A stretch of 64,000 bases of DNA from Thermovibrio guaymasensis (GTDB lineage: Bacteria > Aquificota > Aquificia > Desulfurobacteriales > Desulfurobacteriaceae). The DNA is taken from assembly GCF_003633715.1 (NCBI RefSeq), contig NZ_RBIE01000001.1, forward strand, positions 248,001 through 312,000. The letters are read 5' to 3'. The notes under the pieces were generated by a model. That model was given only the letters and a program-made list of their open reading frames with translations, made no database searches and was not told the origin of the DNA. Made by a program: the position numbers and the translations under genes. The stretch's first letter is position 1. Each line of letters opens with the position of its first letter. Positions 36,266 to 44,905 of the stretch are shown in pieces.

Positions 36266-38161
36266 ATGGCAGAGGAGAGGTTGGATCACCTTCTGCAGAA
36301 GGAAACGGTTATCTACCCACCTAAGGAGTTTGTTGAGAGGGCAAACGTCAAGGATTACGAGGCCGAGTACAAGCGCTTCCTTGACAATCCTGAAAAGTTC
36401 TGGGCCGAGGTGGCCGAAAAGCTCTTCTGGTACGAGAAGTGGGAAAAGGTTTTAGAGTGGAACTACCCTTACGCTAAGTGGTTTGTTGGCGGGAAGACAA
36501 ACATTACTGTAAACGCACTTGACCGCCACGTTAAGAACGGTAAGCGTAACAAAGTTGCCTTCTTCTGGGAGGATGAGCTCGGAAACAAGAAAGTTGTTAC
36601 CTACGGGGAGCTTTACCGCCTTGTCAACAGGTTTGCAAACGCCTTAAGGGCCGCTGGAATCAAGAAGGGAGACAGGGTAGTTATCTACATGCCTCTTGTC
36701 ATTGAGCAAATTGTTGCAATGCTTGCCTGTGCCCGTATAGGTGCTGTTCACTCTGTAGTTTACGCAGGCTTCAGCGTTCCGGCTCTAAGGCACAGGATTG
36801 AGGACGCAGAAGCCAAGATGGTAATTACTGCAGACGTTACAATTAGGCGTGGAAGGGCTATTCCTCTTAAGAGGATTGTTGATGAGGCCATCCTTGATCT
36901 TCCATTTGTTGAGCAGGTTGTAGTTCTAAGGAGACTTGAGCCAAAAGTTGACCTCATCGGTGAAAAGGAAGTTGACTTCTACGAGTTTATGGACGGCCAC
37001 CTTGACTACTGCGAGCCTGAGGTTATGGACTCAGAAGACCCCCTCTTTATCCTCTACACTTCAGGTTCAACCGGTAAGCCAAAGGGGGTTCTTCATACGA
37101 CCGGTGGTTACATGGTTGGAACTTACTACTCAATGAAGACCGTATTTGACCTGAAAGAGGACGATATTTACTGGTGTACTGCAGACCCCGGCTGGATTAC
37201 AGGACACAGCTACATAGTTTACGGTCCACTCGTTGCAGGTGCTACTCAGGTTATTGCTGAGGGAGCTCCAAACTACCCAGACTACGGACGCTGGTGGAGA
37301 ATCATTGAGGAGTACGGAGTAAACATCTTCTACACTGCTCCAACTGCAATCAGGATGTTCATGAGGGCTGGAGAGGAGTGGCCCAACAAGTACGATCTCT
37401 CATCCCTAAGGCTACTTGGTTCTGTTGGTGAACCGATCAACCCAGAGGCATGGCTCTGGTACTACAGGGTAATTGGTAAGGAGAAGTGCCCAATCGTTGA
37501 CACCTGGTGGCAGACGGAGACAGGTTCAGTAATGATTACAACAATTGACGGCCTCCCGATGAAGCCAGGTAAGGCTGGAAAGCCTGTTCCGGGAGTTATT
37601 GCCGACGTTGTTGACAAAGAGGGTAACCCTATTGAGCCAAACAAGGGTGGATTCCTCGTCATCAGGAATCCATGGCCTACAATGATGAGGACTATCTGGA
37701 AGAACCCAGAACGCTACGAGCAGTACTGGAATACTATTCCCAACTGCTACACAGCAGGTGACGTTGCAGTTAAGGATAAGGACGGCTACATAATGATCCT
37801 CGGCCGTGCCGACGACGTAATAAACGTTTCCGGTCACAGGATTGGAACTATGGAAGTTGAGTCAGCCTTAGTTTCCCACCCTGCAGTAGCCGAGGCTGCG
37901 GTTATCGGTAAGCCAGACCCTGTTAAGGGAGAGACGATTAAGGCCTTCGTAATCCTTAAAGAGGGCTACTCTGCTTCTGATAAGCTTGTTGAGGACCTTA
38001 AGTACCACGTAAGGATGGAGCTTGGAGCTCTAGCAGTTCCTTCTGAGATTGAGTTCGTTGATAAGCTTCCTAAGACCAGAAGTGGAAAGATTATGAGAAG
38101 GGTCCTTAAAGCTAAAGAGCTCGGTATTGACCCAGGAGACCTTTCAACTCTTGAAGACTAA
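36266..38161 (+). CDS. acsA: acetyl-CoA synthetase (AMP-forming)
   Basis: Protein of 631 residues. The adenylation motifs are [32 protein letters not shown] and [29 protein letters not shown]. The C-terminal acetylation-site lysine is in [11 protein letters not shown]. It activates acetate to acetyl-CoA for assimilation, matching the transporter upstream. RBS GGGAGGTAAAG. A terminator follows directly. Confidence 0.97.
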   Translation: MAEERLDHLLQKETVIYPPKEFVERANVKDYEAEYKRFLDNPEKFWAEVAEKLFWYEKWEKVLEWNYPYAKWFVGGKTNITVNALDRHVKNGKRNKVAFFWEDELGNKKVVTYGELYRLVNRFANALRAAGIKKGDRVVIYMPLVIEQIVAMLACARIGAVHSVVYAGFSVPALRHRIEDAEAKMVITADVTIRRGRAIPLKRIVDEAILDLPFVEQVVVLRRLEPKVDLIGEKEVDFYEFMDGHLDYCEPEVMDSEDPLFILYTSGSTGKPKGVLHTTGGYMVGTYYSMKTVFDLKEDDIYWCTADPGWITGHSYIVYGPLVAGATQVIAEGAPNYPDYGRWWRIIEEYGVNIFYTAPTAIRMFMRAGEEWPNKYDLSSLRLLGSVGEPINPEAWLWYYRVIGKEKCPIVDTWWQTETGSVMITTIDGLPMKPGKAGKPVPGVIADVVDKEGNPIEPNKGGFLVIRNPWPTMMRTIWKNPERYEQYWNTIPNCYTAGDVAVKDKDGYIMILGRADDVINVSGHRIGTMEVESALVSHPAVAEAAVIGKPDPVKGETIKAFVILKEGYSASDKLVEDLKYHVRMELGALAVPSEIEFVDKLPKTRSGKIMRRVLKAKELGIDPGDLSTLED

Positions 38162-38168
38162 TCCTTTC

Positions 38169-38190
38169 GGGGGCTTCTGCCCCCTTTTTT
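38169..38190 (+). terminator. rho-independent terminator after acsA
   Basis: GGGGGC-TTCT-GCCCCC forms a perfect 6-bp GC stem followed by six T. It closes the porin-satP-acsA operon. Confidence 0.9.
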
Positions 38191-38261
38191 GTTATAATTT
38201 CAAATAAGTAAATAATGTTTGATTTAATTTACAGTTTTTAGTTAGGAAGGGAATAAAAGTA

Positions 38262-39035
38262 ATGACTATAAATATAACTCCTCAGCTTTCTCCTACTGAA
38301 GATGCCGTTCTTTACGATGATAAAAAACACAAAGTTGTTTACCTTGGAACTAAAGGTATTGATAAAGGCTCCGTTGATGTCCTTTCTTATCTTCTGATAG
38401 ATAACGAAGAGGCTATTCTTATAGACCCGGGAGGGTATTATCTGTTTCCCCATATGGTTCAGAAAGTTTCAAAGTATGTAACTTTAGACCAGGTAAAGTT
38501 CCTGTACTTCTGCCACCAAGACCCAGACGTGTGCGGTTCTATACCTATGTGGAAGGACGTTTGTCCTCAGGCGAAGATTGCTATTGGTGAACTTTGGGTA
38601 AGGTTCCTTCCCCACTTTGGCGTTGAGGATATTGAGGATAGCGTTTTTCCAATACCAGCGGAAGGGACTACCCTTCCTGTTGGAAAGTTTCACGTTGAAG
38701 TAATTCCCGCCCATTATCTCCACTCTCCCAATCACTTCAGCCTTTACGATCCAGTTTCTAAGTTCCTCTTCAGCGGGGATATTGGTATAGCTTTGGGAAA
38801 CTTTAATTACTTGGTGGTCAATGACTGGATTAGTCACCTAGACTACCTTTACACTCCCCACAGGATACTTATGGCTAACAATAAAGCTCTAAGAGCTTGG
38901 CTTTCAAAAGTAAAGAAGTTAGACATAGAAGCTATCCTTCCTCAGCATGGAGCCATAATTCCTAAGAACTCTGTCGAATATTTCTTTAAGTTTCTGGAGA
39001 ACTTGAAATGCGGAACAGATCTGATTTCAATTTAG
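38262..39035 (+). CDS. ODP-type diiron protein (metallo-beta-lactamase fold, flavodiiron-like core without flavodoxin)
   Basis: Protein of 257 residues. It has the flavodiiron/ODP version of the metallo-beta-lactamase fold but no flavodoxin or rubredoxin domain. Candidate iron ligands are H85, D87 and D89 (FCHQDPDV), H154 (LHSPNHF), D173 (FSGD) and H229 (LPQHG). The usual H-x-E-x-D-H reads H-x-D-x-D-V here. Its end overlaps the start of an MCP-like gene by 28 bp. Sensor ODPs that bind O2 at a diiron site are known to be encoded beside sensorless cytoplasmic chemoreceptors, which fits this pair. An O2 or NO reductase role is the alternative. Confidence 0.85.
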   Translation: MTINITPQLSPTEDAVLYDDKKHKVVYLGTKGIDKGSVDVLSYLLIDNEEAILIDPGGYYLFPHMVQKVSKYVTLDQVKFLYFCHQDPDVCGSIPMWKDVCPQAKIAIGELWVRFLPHFGVEDIEDSVFPIPAEGTTLPVGKFHVEVIPAHYLHSPNHFSLYDPVSKFLFSGDIGIALGNFNYLVVNDWISHLDYLYTPHRILMANNKALRAWLSKVKKLDIEAILPQHGAIIPKNSVEYFFKFLENLKCGTDLISI

Positions 39036-39757
39036 AGCTCTCAAAAGCCCTTTCAGATTTAGAGAGGGGTATTCTTTCATTAAGTAGAGTTTCTGAAGTT
39101 ATTGATCGTTTAGTTCCTCAGGTAGAGGATATTTTATTGACTAACAGCTCTACTATAGGTGAAAATATTGAAGAATTGAATGAAATATCAAAAAATCTTC
39201 AGGATTTTGTTGAAAGTTTCAAACCAATAGTGGAGGAAATTAGTAAATTTTCCTCTGATTATGATAAGTTGTTAATAAGCCTTAAGGAAATGAATAAACA
39301 CTTAGCCGGTATAGAAGAAGTTGCGTCTCATATTGAGCTCATAGCTATTAATGCCTCTATAGAAGCATCAAGGGCAGGGGAAAGCGGTAGAACTTTTGCC
39401 ATAGTTGCTAAGGAAATTCGCGATATGGCTAAGAAAACTTTTAAGTTAATCTACGAAATTCGTGATGTTGAGAAGGAACTAGAACCAATTTTAAAGAAGA
39501 TTACAGATAACGTTAAAGCTATGAATGAACTTAAGGATAAGATGGATAATCTTATCGTTAGTATTAATAGGGTAATATCCGTTTCAGAGGAACTTAACAG
39601 GATAAATACTTCCCAGTCAAAGGTTGTTCTTGAACTTAAAGGTCTTACTGGGGTCTCAGCAGCTATTCAAAAGGTAGTTTCAATACTATCTGCTGCTAAA
39701 CGCCGTTTTGCTGATGCATTTACTTCACTTTTCTCTTACTTTAAAAAATCTTGTTGA
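39008..39757 (+). CDS. soluble MCP-like signalling protein without sensor domain
   Basis: Protein of 249 residues, predicted all-helical and with no membrane segment. Residues 108-142 (SHIELIAINASIEASRAGES, then GRTFAIVAKEIRDMA) match the hairpin tip of methyl-accepting chemotaxis proteins. The CheA/CheW contact QTNLLALNA is altered to HIELIAINA. Flanking coiled coils are only about 100 residues per arm, shorter than in classical receptors. It overlaps the ODP gene upstream, so ODP is the likely input. No che gene is in the window. RBS GGAGAAC. Confidence 0.8.
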   Translation: MRNRSDFNLELSKALSDLERGILSLSRVSEVIDRLVPQVEDILLTNSSTIGENIEELNEISKNLQDFVESFKPIVEEISKFSSDYDKLLISLKEMNKHLAGIEEVASHIELIAINASIEASRAGESGRTFAIVAKEIRDMAKKTFKLIYEIRDVEKELEPILKKITDNVKAMNELKDKMDNLIVSINRVISVSEELNRINTSQSKVVLELKGLTGVSAAIQKVVSILSAAKRRFADAFTSLFSYFKKSC

Positions 39758-40984
39758 TTAATTTTCCTTAATTAGTATTAAGTCCACCGGTTCTCCTTCC
39801 TTCATAAATTTGACTCCTGAAGGGACAACCATTAATCCTGTATCTCCCGTCATTGCAGAGAGGATTCCAGACCCCTGCCTCCTAAGGGGAATAACTCTGT
39901 ATTCCCTTGAGTTTGGGTCGTAGGTGTATTTACACCTTGCAAACTCTGTTCTATCGGATTTTCTCCTTTTAAAGTCTTTAATAAGAATTCCTTTAACTTT
40001 CTTCCTAAAAGTTTTCTCTGCTCCTAACATTTTCTTAATGAAAGGATAAACGAAGTTGTTAAAGCTTACTACTGTGGAAACTGGAAATCCCGGGAGAGCA
40101 AAGATGAACTTATTCCCCTTCCTGCCGAAAAATACCGGTTTACCCGGCTTCACCTTTACCTTATAGAAGAGGGTTTCAACTCCTATTTCGGGAAGTATGT
40201 CCCTTATGAAGTCGTAGTTACCCATTGATATTCCGCCGGAGGTGATGACTAAATCGCAAAACTCAAGGGCTTGAGTTAGCTTCTCTTTGGTTTCTTCCCT
40301 ATCATCGTCAATGCGGCCAAGGTAGACCGGTTCACCCCCTGCTTCTACCGTAAGGCCGTAAAGGGTGTAGGCGTTTGAGTTCCTAATTTGGGAAATCTCT
40401 TTTAGCTCTTCTCCAGGCTCTACTATTTCGCTTCCGGTTGTTATTATCCCCACCTTCGGTTTTACCGAAACCTTTACGCTGGTCCTGTTAACGGAGGCAA
40501 GTATTCCCATCTCAATCGGCGTTATGTAAGTCCCTCTTTTTAAGAGGACCGTTCCCCTTTTGTAGTCTTCTCCCTTTTCCCTTATATTTGAACCTCTTGG
40601 AAAGGTTCTCTTTATAGTTACAAATCCGTTGTTTTCCTCTGCGTATTCAACAGGAACTACCGTATCACAGCCCTTAGGGATGATAGAGCCTGTAAAAATC
40701 CTTACTGCTTCTCCCCTTTCTAGGACTGAACTTGGAACTTTGCCTGCCGGGATGTCCTCAGTAACCTTAAGTTTTACAGGAACCTCCTCTATATCGTCAA
40801 ACCTTACTCCATATCCGTCCATTGCGGAGACGGGAGCGGGAGGGTTATCTCTATCTGCTAGAACGTCTTCTGCTAAAACTCTGTGAAGTGCGCTGAAGAT
40901 GGGAACTTTCTCTGAAGGAAGGAGCCTAGCTTGGGAGAGGACAATTTCCAGAGCTCTTTCAAAATCTATGTAAACGTTATCCAT
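39758..40984 (-). CDS. moeA: molybdopterin molybdenumtransferase MoeA
   Basis: Protein of 408 residues starting at 40984 after AAGGGAGGAG; the frame is open 22 codons further inside fdhD but has no RBS there. Motifs are AVSAMDGYGV (here PVSAMDGYGV), GSNIREKGEDYKRG, the central ITTGSEIV and SGGISMGNYD, and ALPGFPVSTVVSF. It inserts molybdate or tungstate into adenylated molybdopterin. It ends the formate dehydrogenase operon and converges on the MCP-like gene without a gap. Confidence 0.95.
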   Translation of the reverse strand: MDNVYIDFERALEIVLSQARLLPSEKVPIFSALHRVLAEDVLADRDNPPAPVSAMDGYGVRFDDIEEVPVKLKVTEDIPAGKVPSSVLERGEAVRIFTGSIIPKGCDTVVPVEYAEENNGFVTIKRTFPRGSNIREKGEDYKRGTVLLKRGTYITPIEMGILASVNRTSVKVSVKPKVGIITTGSEIVEPGEELKEISQIRNSNAYTLYGLTVEAGGEPVYLGRIDDDREETKEKLTQALEFCDLVITSGGISMGNYDFIRDILPEIGVETLFYKVKVKPGKPVFFGRKGNKFIFALPGFPVSTVVSFNNFVYPFIKKMLGAEKTFRKKVKGILIKDFKRRKSDRTEFARCKYTYDPNSREYRVIPLRRQGSGILSAMTGDTGLMVVPSGVKFMKEGEPVDLILIKEN

Positions 40985-41751
40985 TACTCCTCCCTTATTA
41001 CTCTGTCTGGTCTGTTGAATATGTTTAACCTTCCTGGCCTTGCGTAACATATGAGTGTAACGTCTGCCCTCTTAGCGATTTCAAGGCCGAGGGAGGAGGT
41101 AGCCGTTCTTGAGATCACAATGGGAATTCCAATCCTTGCACACTTTAAAACCATGTCGGAGGTAAGCCTTCCCGTTGTGTAAATCGCTCCTCTAGGAGGT
41201 AACTTTTTAAGAAGTATGGCTCCTACAACTTTATCTACTGCGTTGTGCCTTCCAACGTCTGCGTAAAAGGCTTCAAAGCCCCTTTCAGACCAGAAACCGC
41301 AGGCATGGGCGCAGTGGGTAAGGTTTCCTACCTCGTTTCTCCTGAGGGTTTCCTTTATCAGTTCGTCAATCTCAGAGAGCTTTATCCTATACTCCTGGAC
41401 ACCTTCAAAGGGCCTTTCCAGCATGTCCCTTGAAATTTTCCCGGTTCCACCACAACCGGAGGTAACGATTACTTCCTTTTTTTCAACTTTTTTGTTCTTC
41501 GTATAGACGAAGATTCCCCCCTTTTCACATACCCTCACTCCCTCTATATCCTCAGGTTTCTGTATGTATCCCTGCGAAAAGAGGAAACCTATTCCAAACT
41601 CCTCAAGGTTACAGGGGAGAACCATTGAACTTCCTATGAGCTGGTCGTTTAAGAAGACTTTATAGGGAACTTCGGTAACGACGAACTCCTCAAGCTCAAA
41701 TTGGCTGTCTGGGACTATTTCTAAGGTTTTGTGTTTTGAGTATAGGTCCAT
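40984..41751 (-). CDS. fdhD: formate dehydrogenase sulfurtransferase FdhD
   Basis: Protein of 255 residues. It has LPCNLEEFGIGFLFSQGYI, ADVGRHNAVDKVVGA, YTTGRLTSDMVLKCARIGIPI and the C-terminal nucleotide-binding region. FdhD carries sulfur from a cysteine desulfurase to the Mo/W-bisMGD of formate dehydrogenase. The mobile-loop CGxCG motif is here SGCGGTG, so the second Cys is Thr. It lies between fdhE and moeA in the fdh operon. Confidence 0.95.
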   Translation of the reverse strand: MDLYSKHKTLEIVPDSQFELEEFVVTEVPYKVFLNDQLIGSSMVLPCNLEEFGIGFLFSQGYIQKPEDIEGVRVCEKGGIFVYTKNKKVEKKEVIVTSGCGGTGKISRDMLERPFEGVQEYRIKLSEIDELIKETLRRNEVGNLTHCAHACGFWSERGFEAFYADVGRHNAVDKVVGAILLKKLPPRGAIYTTGRLTSDMVLKCARIGIPIVISRTATSSLGLEIAKRADVTLICYARPGRLNIFNRPDRVIREE

Positions 41752-41779
41752 ATCGGGTTTTGCCTCTTTTTTACTTAAT

Positions 41780-42628
41780 TTAAAAGCCGAAAAGGTTTTT
41801 TGTTACTTTTTCGTACCCTTCTTCTAAAAGTCTAATATCTATGTAGGGGGTTGCCAAGTCCTCAACTAATGGTGAACAGGTTTTTCCTTCATCACTTAGG
41901 ACTCTTTCGTCAACTGTCTTAATGTAGTGCTTACACTTGTTGCATATATCAACCCTTATGTGCTTATCCTCCTTTGATTCTGGAATGAAGTAGTAGTGTT
42001 CTTCAAGGTCTTCGTTTCCGCAGTTAGCACATACGTCCCTTTTGATCGGCCACTCCCCGTAGCAAACAGGGCAGATTAAGAACCTTTTACCCTCTTTTTC
42101 CTTCTTAAGGTAGCCGATTAGAGCTTTTGAGCCACAGTAAGGGCAGTTTGTACTTTCAAAATCTTCAGTTAGTTGCTCTTGAAGTTTCTTTGAAACGGGA
42201 GAAAGTAGGATTGGAGTAACTGAGAGGACCGATAGGCGGAGGAATTCTAGAGGTACGTCTGGAATCTCTTTCCCTTCCAAAAGGTAACCTGTTAAGGATT
42301 CCTTTACTTTTTCAGGGCTAAAGTACCTATTTCCTTTTGCTTTCTTTGCGCTTTCTTTCATTTGAGGCGTTCCAAAGAGGGATATAAACTCAAAGAAATC
42401 TTCAAAAAGTTTAGAGATAGTTTCACTTTTTATTTCCTTTTCTATTATCTGGATGAGGGGTTTTTCCACTGCTAGTGAAGCTGGAAGTTCCTCGTAGTTA
42501 ATTCCTGTCCTTTCAAATGAGGTCCTCTGAAATTCAAGTATGTTCTGGTAAAGGTCAAGTATTTCCTTTGCTATAGAATTTTCCCTCTTTAGTTCTTTTA
42601 TCCTTCTAAAGGCTGTTTCAAAATCCAC
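41780..42628 (-). CDS. fdhE: formate dehydrogenase accessory protein FdhE
   Basis: Protein of 282 residues from a GTG with AGGAGGT upstream. The C-terminal half holds rubredoxin-like Cys pairs: CPYCGSKA, CPVCYGEW, CANCGNE, CNKCKHY. The end reads VEDLATPYIDIRLLEEGYEK, close to the family C terminus. It is needed for activity of Tat-exported formate dehydrogenase, in support of the Tat signal on FdhA. Confidence 0.93.
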   Translation of the reverse strand: MDFETAFRRIKELKRENSIAKEILDLYQNILEFQRTSFERTGINYEELPASLAVEKPLIQIIEKEIKSETISKLFEDFFEFISLFGTPQMKESAKKAKGNRYFSPEKVKESLTGYLLEGKEIPDVPLEFLRLSVLSVTPILLSPVSKKLQEQLTEDFESTNCPYCGSKALIGYLKKEKEGKRFLICPVCYGEWPIKRDVCANCGNEDLEEHYYFIPESKEDKHIRVDICNKCKHYIKTVDERVLSDEGKTCSPLVEDLATPYIDIRLLEEGYEKVTKNLFGF

Positions 42629-42652
42629 GGTTACCTCCTGGGTTTATAGGTG

Positions 42653-42674
42653 GTAGCCCGGGTGCCCGGGCTAC
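42653..42674. repeat. GC-rich perfect inverted repeat between cytochrome b and fdhE genes
   Basis: GTAGCCCGGG and CCCGGGCTAC flank a 2-base loop just before the fdhE RBS. There is no T tract on the operon strand, so it is more likely an mRNA stabiliser or processing site than a terminator. Confidence 0.55.
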
Positions 42675-42683
42675 ACTAAAGAT

Positions 42684-43337
42684 CTAAAGGATTCCCTTCT
42701 CTTTAAGTTCTTTGTACCACTCTGGGTTGTGAACCTTTATGTAGTCTTCGCTGACCTTTCCGTTAATCATGGCCCATATGGTTCCTGGGTTGGCGATGGT
42801 GGCTAGGTAGAAGTGGATGATAACAAAGGATATCCAGAGGACTCCTACTACAAAGTGGACTACTAGGAAGAGAGCTCTAAGGTCTTTTGAGACCAGGTCG
42901 TACATGAGGCTGAATCCTGTTACTGCCATTACTATTAGAGCTATGAGTCCGAACCAGTAGAAAATCTTCTGCCCTGCGTTTACCCTACCAGCCGGGGCGT
43001 GGGTTTTGTGGGTAGGGTCTAGGTAGCCTCCAAGTTTAGCAAGCCACTTGAAGTCGTAGGGTTTAAAGGTGCTTTCGGGAAGGAGTTTCAGGAATAGGAG
43101 GCCCCCACTTATAGTTAACACCCATCCGAAGAACTCGTGGACCGATTTAACGTTTTTCATTGAGCCAAAGAGGAACTCTCCAAGTCCGTTCCACTTGTAA
43201 GCTAGCGAAAGGCCCGTTATTGCAAGGACTATGAATGATATTAGGTGTATGAAGTGGAGCAGTCTCGTGAGAGCTCCGTACTTTTCAACGTACCTTTTAG
43301 TTCCTTTTCTTATGGCTTCTGAAGCGGTGGCTAGCAT
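42684..43337 (-). CDS. formate dehydrogenase cytochrome b subunit (FdnI/FdoI family)
   Basis: Protein of 217 residues with four membrane helices. Haem-ligand histidines are expected in LLHFIHLISFIVLAITG, VHEFFGWVL and LVVHFVVGVLWISFVIIHFY. The C terminus GTIWAMINGKVSEDYIKVHNPEW is characteristic of FdnI. It passes electrons from the periplasmic FdhAB to quinone. It follows a second, ferredoxin-fused cytochrome b in the operon. Confidence 0.93.
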   Translation of the reverse strand: MLATASEAIRKGTKRYVEKYGALTRLLHFIHLISFIVLAITGLSLAYKWNGLGEFLFGSMKNVKSVHEFFGWVLTISGGLLFLKLLPESTFKPYDFKWLAKLGGYLDPTHKTHAPAGRVNAGQKIFYWFGLIALIVMAVTGFSLMYDLVSKDLRALFLVVHFVVGVLWISFVIIHFYLATIANPGTIWAMINGKVSEDYIKVHNPEWYKELKEKGIL

Positions 43338-43349
43338 AACTCCCTCCTG

Positions 43350-44000
43350 TTAAGCTGGTTTAACATAAAGGGGGACTCCCCTTTCTGAGTAGTAAACGAC
43401 CTTGTAGGGACACACTTCAACACACTTATTGCAGGCTATACACCTGATGTCGTTAAACTCAACGGAACCGTCGTCTTTAGGTTTTATTGCTTCGGTTGGG
43501 CATACGCTGATACAGGGTTTTTCAGGACACTTTTTGCAGAGCTCTACGTACTTCTCAAATAGGATTCTCGGCTTGTTGAACCTTATGAGTGCGTGAACTA
43601 GAGTTACTGTAATCAGAACCAGTGCGAAGGTCTTGTGAACGGACATGGTAAACAGTGTAAGTTTCGGGGAGAAGTTAGACCTAAATATAAGGATTAGTCC
43701 CGTTGGAACCATGATCGTTAAGGATAGGAAAACGAACCAGTAGAATAACCTCTGGAAGAGGGCTTTAGGTGTTAGATTCCCTCTAATTCCCACGTCGGGT
43801 AGGATTTTTAGGCTGAGGTAGGTGTTTGTAAATAGGTATACCCATGCGGTAATCTTGTGAACCAGTTCGGCGTTCTTCTTCCCGCCGAAGAGAACCTCAA
43901 ATAGGTTCTTCCCCTTAATCATCAGGGCCATTCCCGATAGTCCCATTATCACAAATGCTAGGGCGTGAACCGCATGGGTATACTTGTGCTTAACGGCCAA
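43350..44000 (-). CDS. cytochrome b561-like membrane domain fused to a 2[4Fe-4S] ferredoxin
   Basis: Protein of 216 residues from a TTG start (GGAGAAGTAAAG upstream). Residues 1-150 form four membrane helices like those of FdnI, with histidines in HKYTHAVHALAF and FTMSVHKTFALVLITVTLVHAL. Residues about 152-205 carry two clusters: CKKCPEKPCISVCP (CX2CX4CX3C) and CIACNKCVEVCP. The C-terminal ferredoxin follows the last helix. It lies between FdhB and the plain cytochrome subunit, so the complex may have an extra electron branch. I do not know a named family. Confidence 0.85.
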   Translation of the reverse strand: MAVKHKYTHAVHALAFVIMGLSGMALMIKGKNLFEVLFGGKKNAELVHKITAWVYLFTNTYLSLKILPDVGIRGNLTPKALFQRLFYWFVFLSLTIMVPTGLILIFRSNFSPKLTLFTMSVHKTFALVLITVTLVHALIRFNKPRILFEKYVELCKKCPEKPCISVCPTEAIKPKDDGSVEFNDIRCIACNKCVEVCPYKVVYYSERGVPLYVKPA

Positions 44001-44002
44001 CT

Positions 44003-44854
44003 TTACTTCTCCTCTTCGTTAGATGTGATTTCCTCAACCCTCTTTGGTCCTATCGTTACGTAGTGGAAGAGAGCTCCAAGTGCAGACGCTCCGATGGCCA
44101 GAGCTCCAAGCGGACTGAATACCTCCTTCCACCATACGACAGACTGGGTGTGCTGTGGTTTGGGAGGAATCCAGGAGTACTTGTCAGGTGAGAAGGGCAG
44201 AACGAGGATTACGTTGGTCTTGTAATCCCCTACTCCGTAGGCGTTAGCTTCTGAAAAGCCTTTCTCTCTTAGTTTTTCAACCCTCTTTAGAGCTTCCCTT
44301 TCTAGCTCCTCTCTCTCTCCGTACTTTAAGGCCCCCGTAGGGCATGCACTAACGCAGGCCGGAGCTAGACCGTTGTCTATCCTGTCAATACAGAAGTTAC
44401 ACTTGTAGGACTTCTCAGTCTTCTCATCTATGTGGGGAACTCCAAATGGACAGGCATCTGCACAGTTTCCGCATCCAATACACAGGTCGTGATTTACGAA
44501 GACTACGCCGTCTTTCCTAACAGTCATTGCTCCTGTTGGGCAAACGGCGGCACAGTCCGGGTTTTCACAGTGGAAGCACGACTGCCTGTTAAAGAGCCAC
44601 ATTGGGTATCCGTCCTCTTTAAGGTGCTCGTCAAACCTGATAACTAGCCAGGTTTTTGGAGAAAGGTCCTTAGGGTTCTGGTAACTTCCCCAGTTGTGGG
44701 TTTTCTCTGCAGGTAAGTCGTGCCACTGCTTGCAGGCTCCCTGACAACCCCTACATGCAGTACACTTACTTGCGTCGTAGAGGATTGCCTTTCTCTTTAT
44801 ATTTACGTCAACCAAAGATAGGTCGGAGTTTTTATTCATAGTTCCGCTAATCAT
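44003..44854 (-). CDS. fdhB: formate dehydrogenase iron-sulfur subunit
   Basis: Protein of 283 residues. Four [4Fe-4S] sites are set by CTACRGCQGACKQWHD, CFHCENPDCAAVCPTGA, CIGCGNCADACPFGVP and CNFCIDRIDNGLAPACVSACPTGA. A C-terminal membrane helix (LGALAIGASALGALFHYV) anchors it, as in FdnH. It wires the Mo/W site of FdhA to the membrane cytochrome. RBS GGGAGGTAAAG. Confidence 0.95.
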   Translation of the reverse strand: MISGTMNKNSDLSLVDVNIKRKAILYDASKCTACRGCQGACKQWHDLPAEKTHNWGSYQNPKDLSPKTWLVIRFDEHLKEDGYPMWLFNRQSCFHCENPDCAAVCPTGAMTVRKDGVVFVNHDLCIGCGNCADACPFGVPHIDEKTEKSYKCNFCIDRIDNGLAPACVSACPTGALKYGEREELEREALKRVEKLREKGFSEANAYGVGDYKTNVILVLPFSPDKYSWIPPKPQHTQSVVWWKEVFSPLGALAIGASALGALFHYVTIGPKRVEEITSNEEEK

Positions 44855-44885
44855 CTTTACCTCCCCAATTTAGCTTTAAAAAGAG

Positions 44886-44905
44886 GGAGGAGGGCACCCT
44901 CCTCC
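44886..44905 (-). terminator. attenuator-like hairpin between fdhA and fdhB
   Basis: GGAGGAGGG and CCCTCCTCC form a 9-bp inverted repeat right after the fdhA stop. On the operon strand it is followed by CTCTTTTTAAAG, so it resembles a partial terminator that would let fdhA be made in excess of the membrane subunits. Confidence 0.6.

Noticed and set aside
38191-38261. TATAAT after the acsA terminator as promoter of the ODP gene
   Set aside because: TATAAT at 38193 exists but its -35 would fall within the terminator hairpin and matches poorly; kept only as a possibility.
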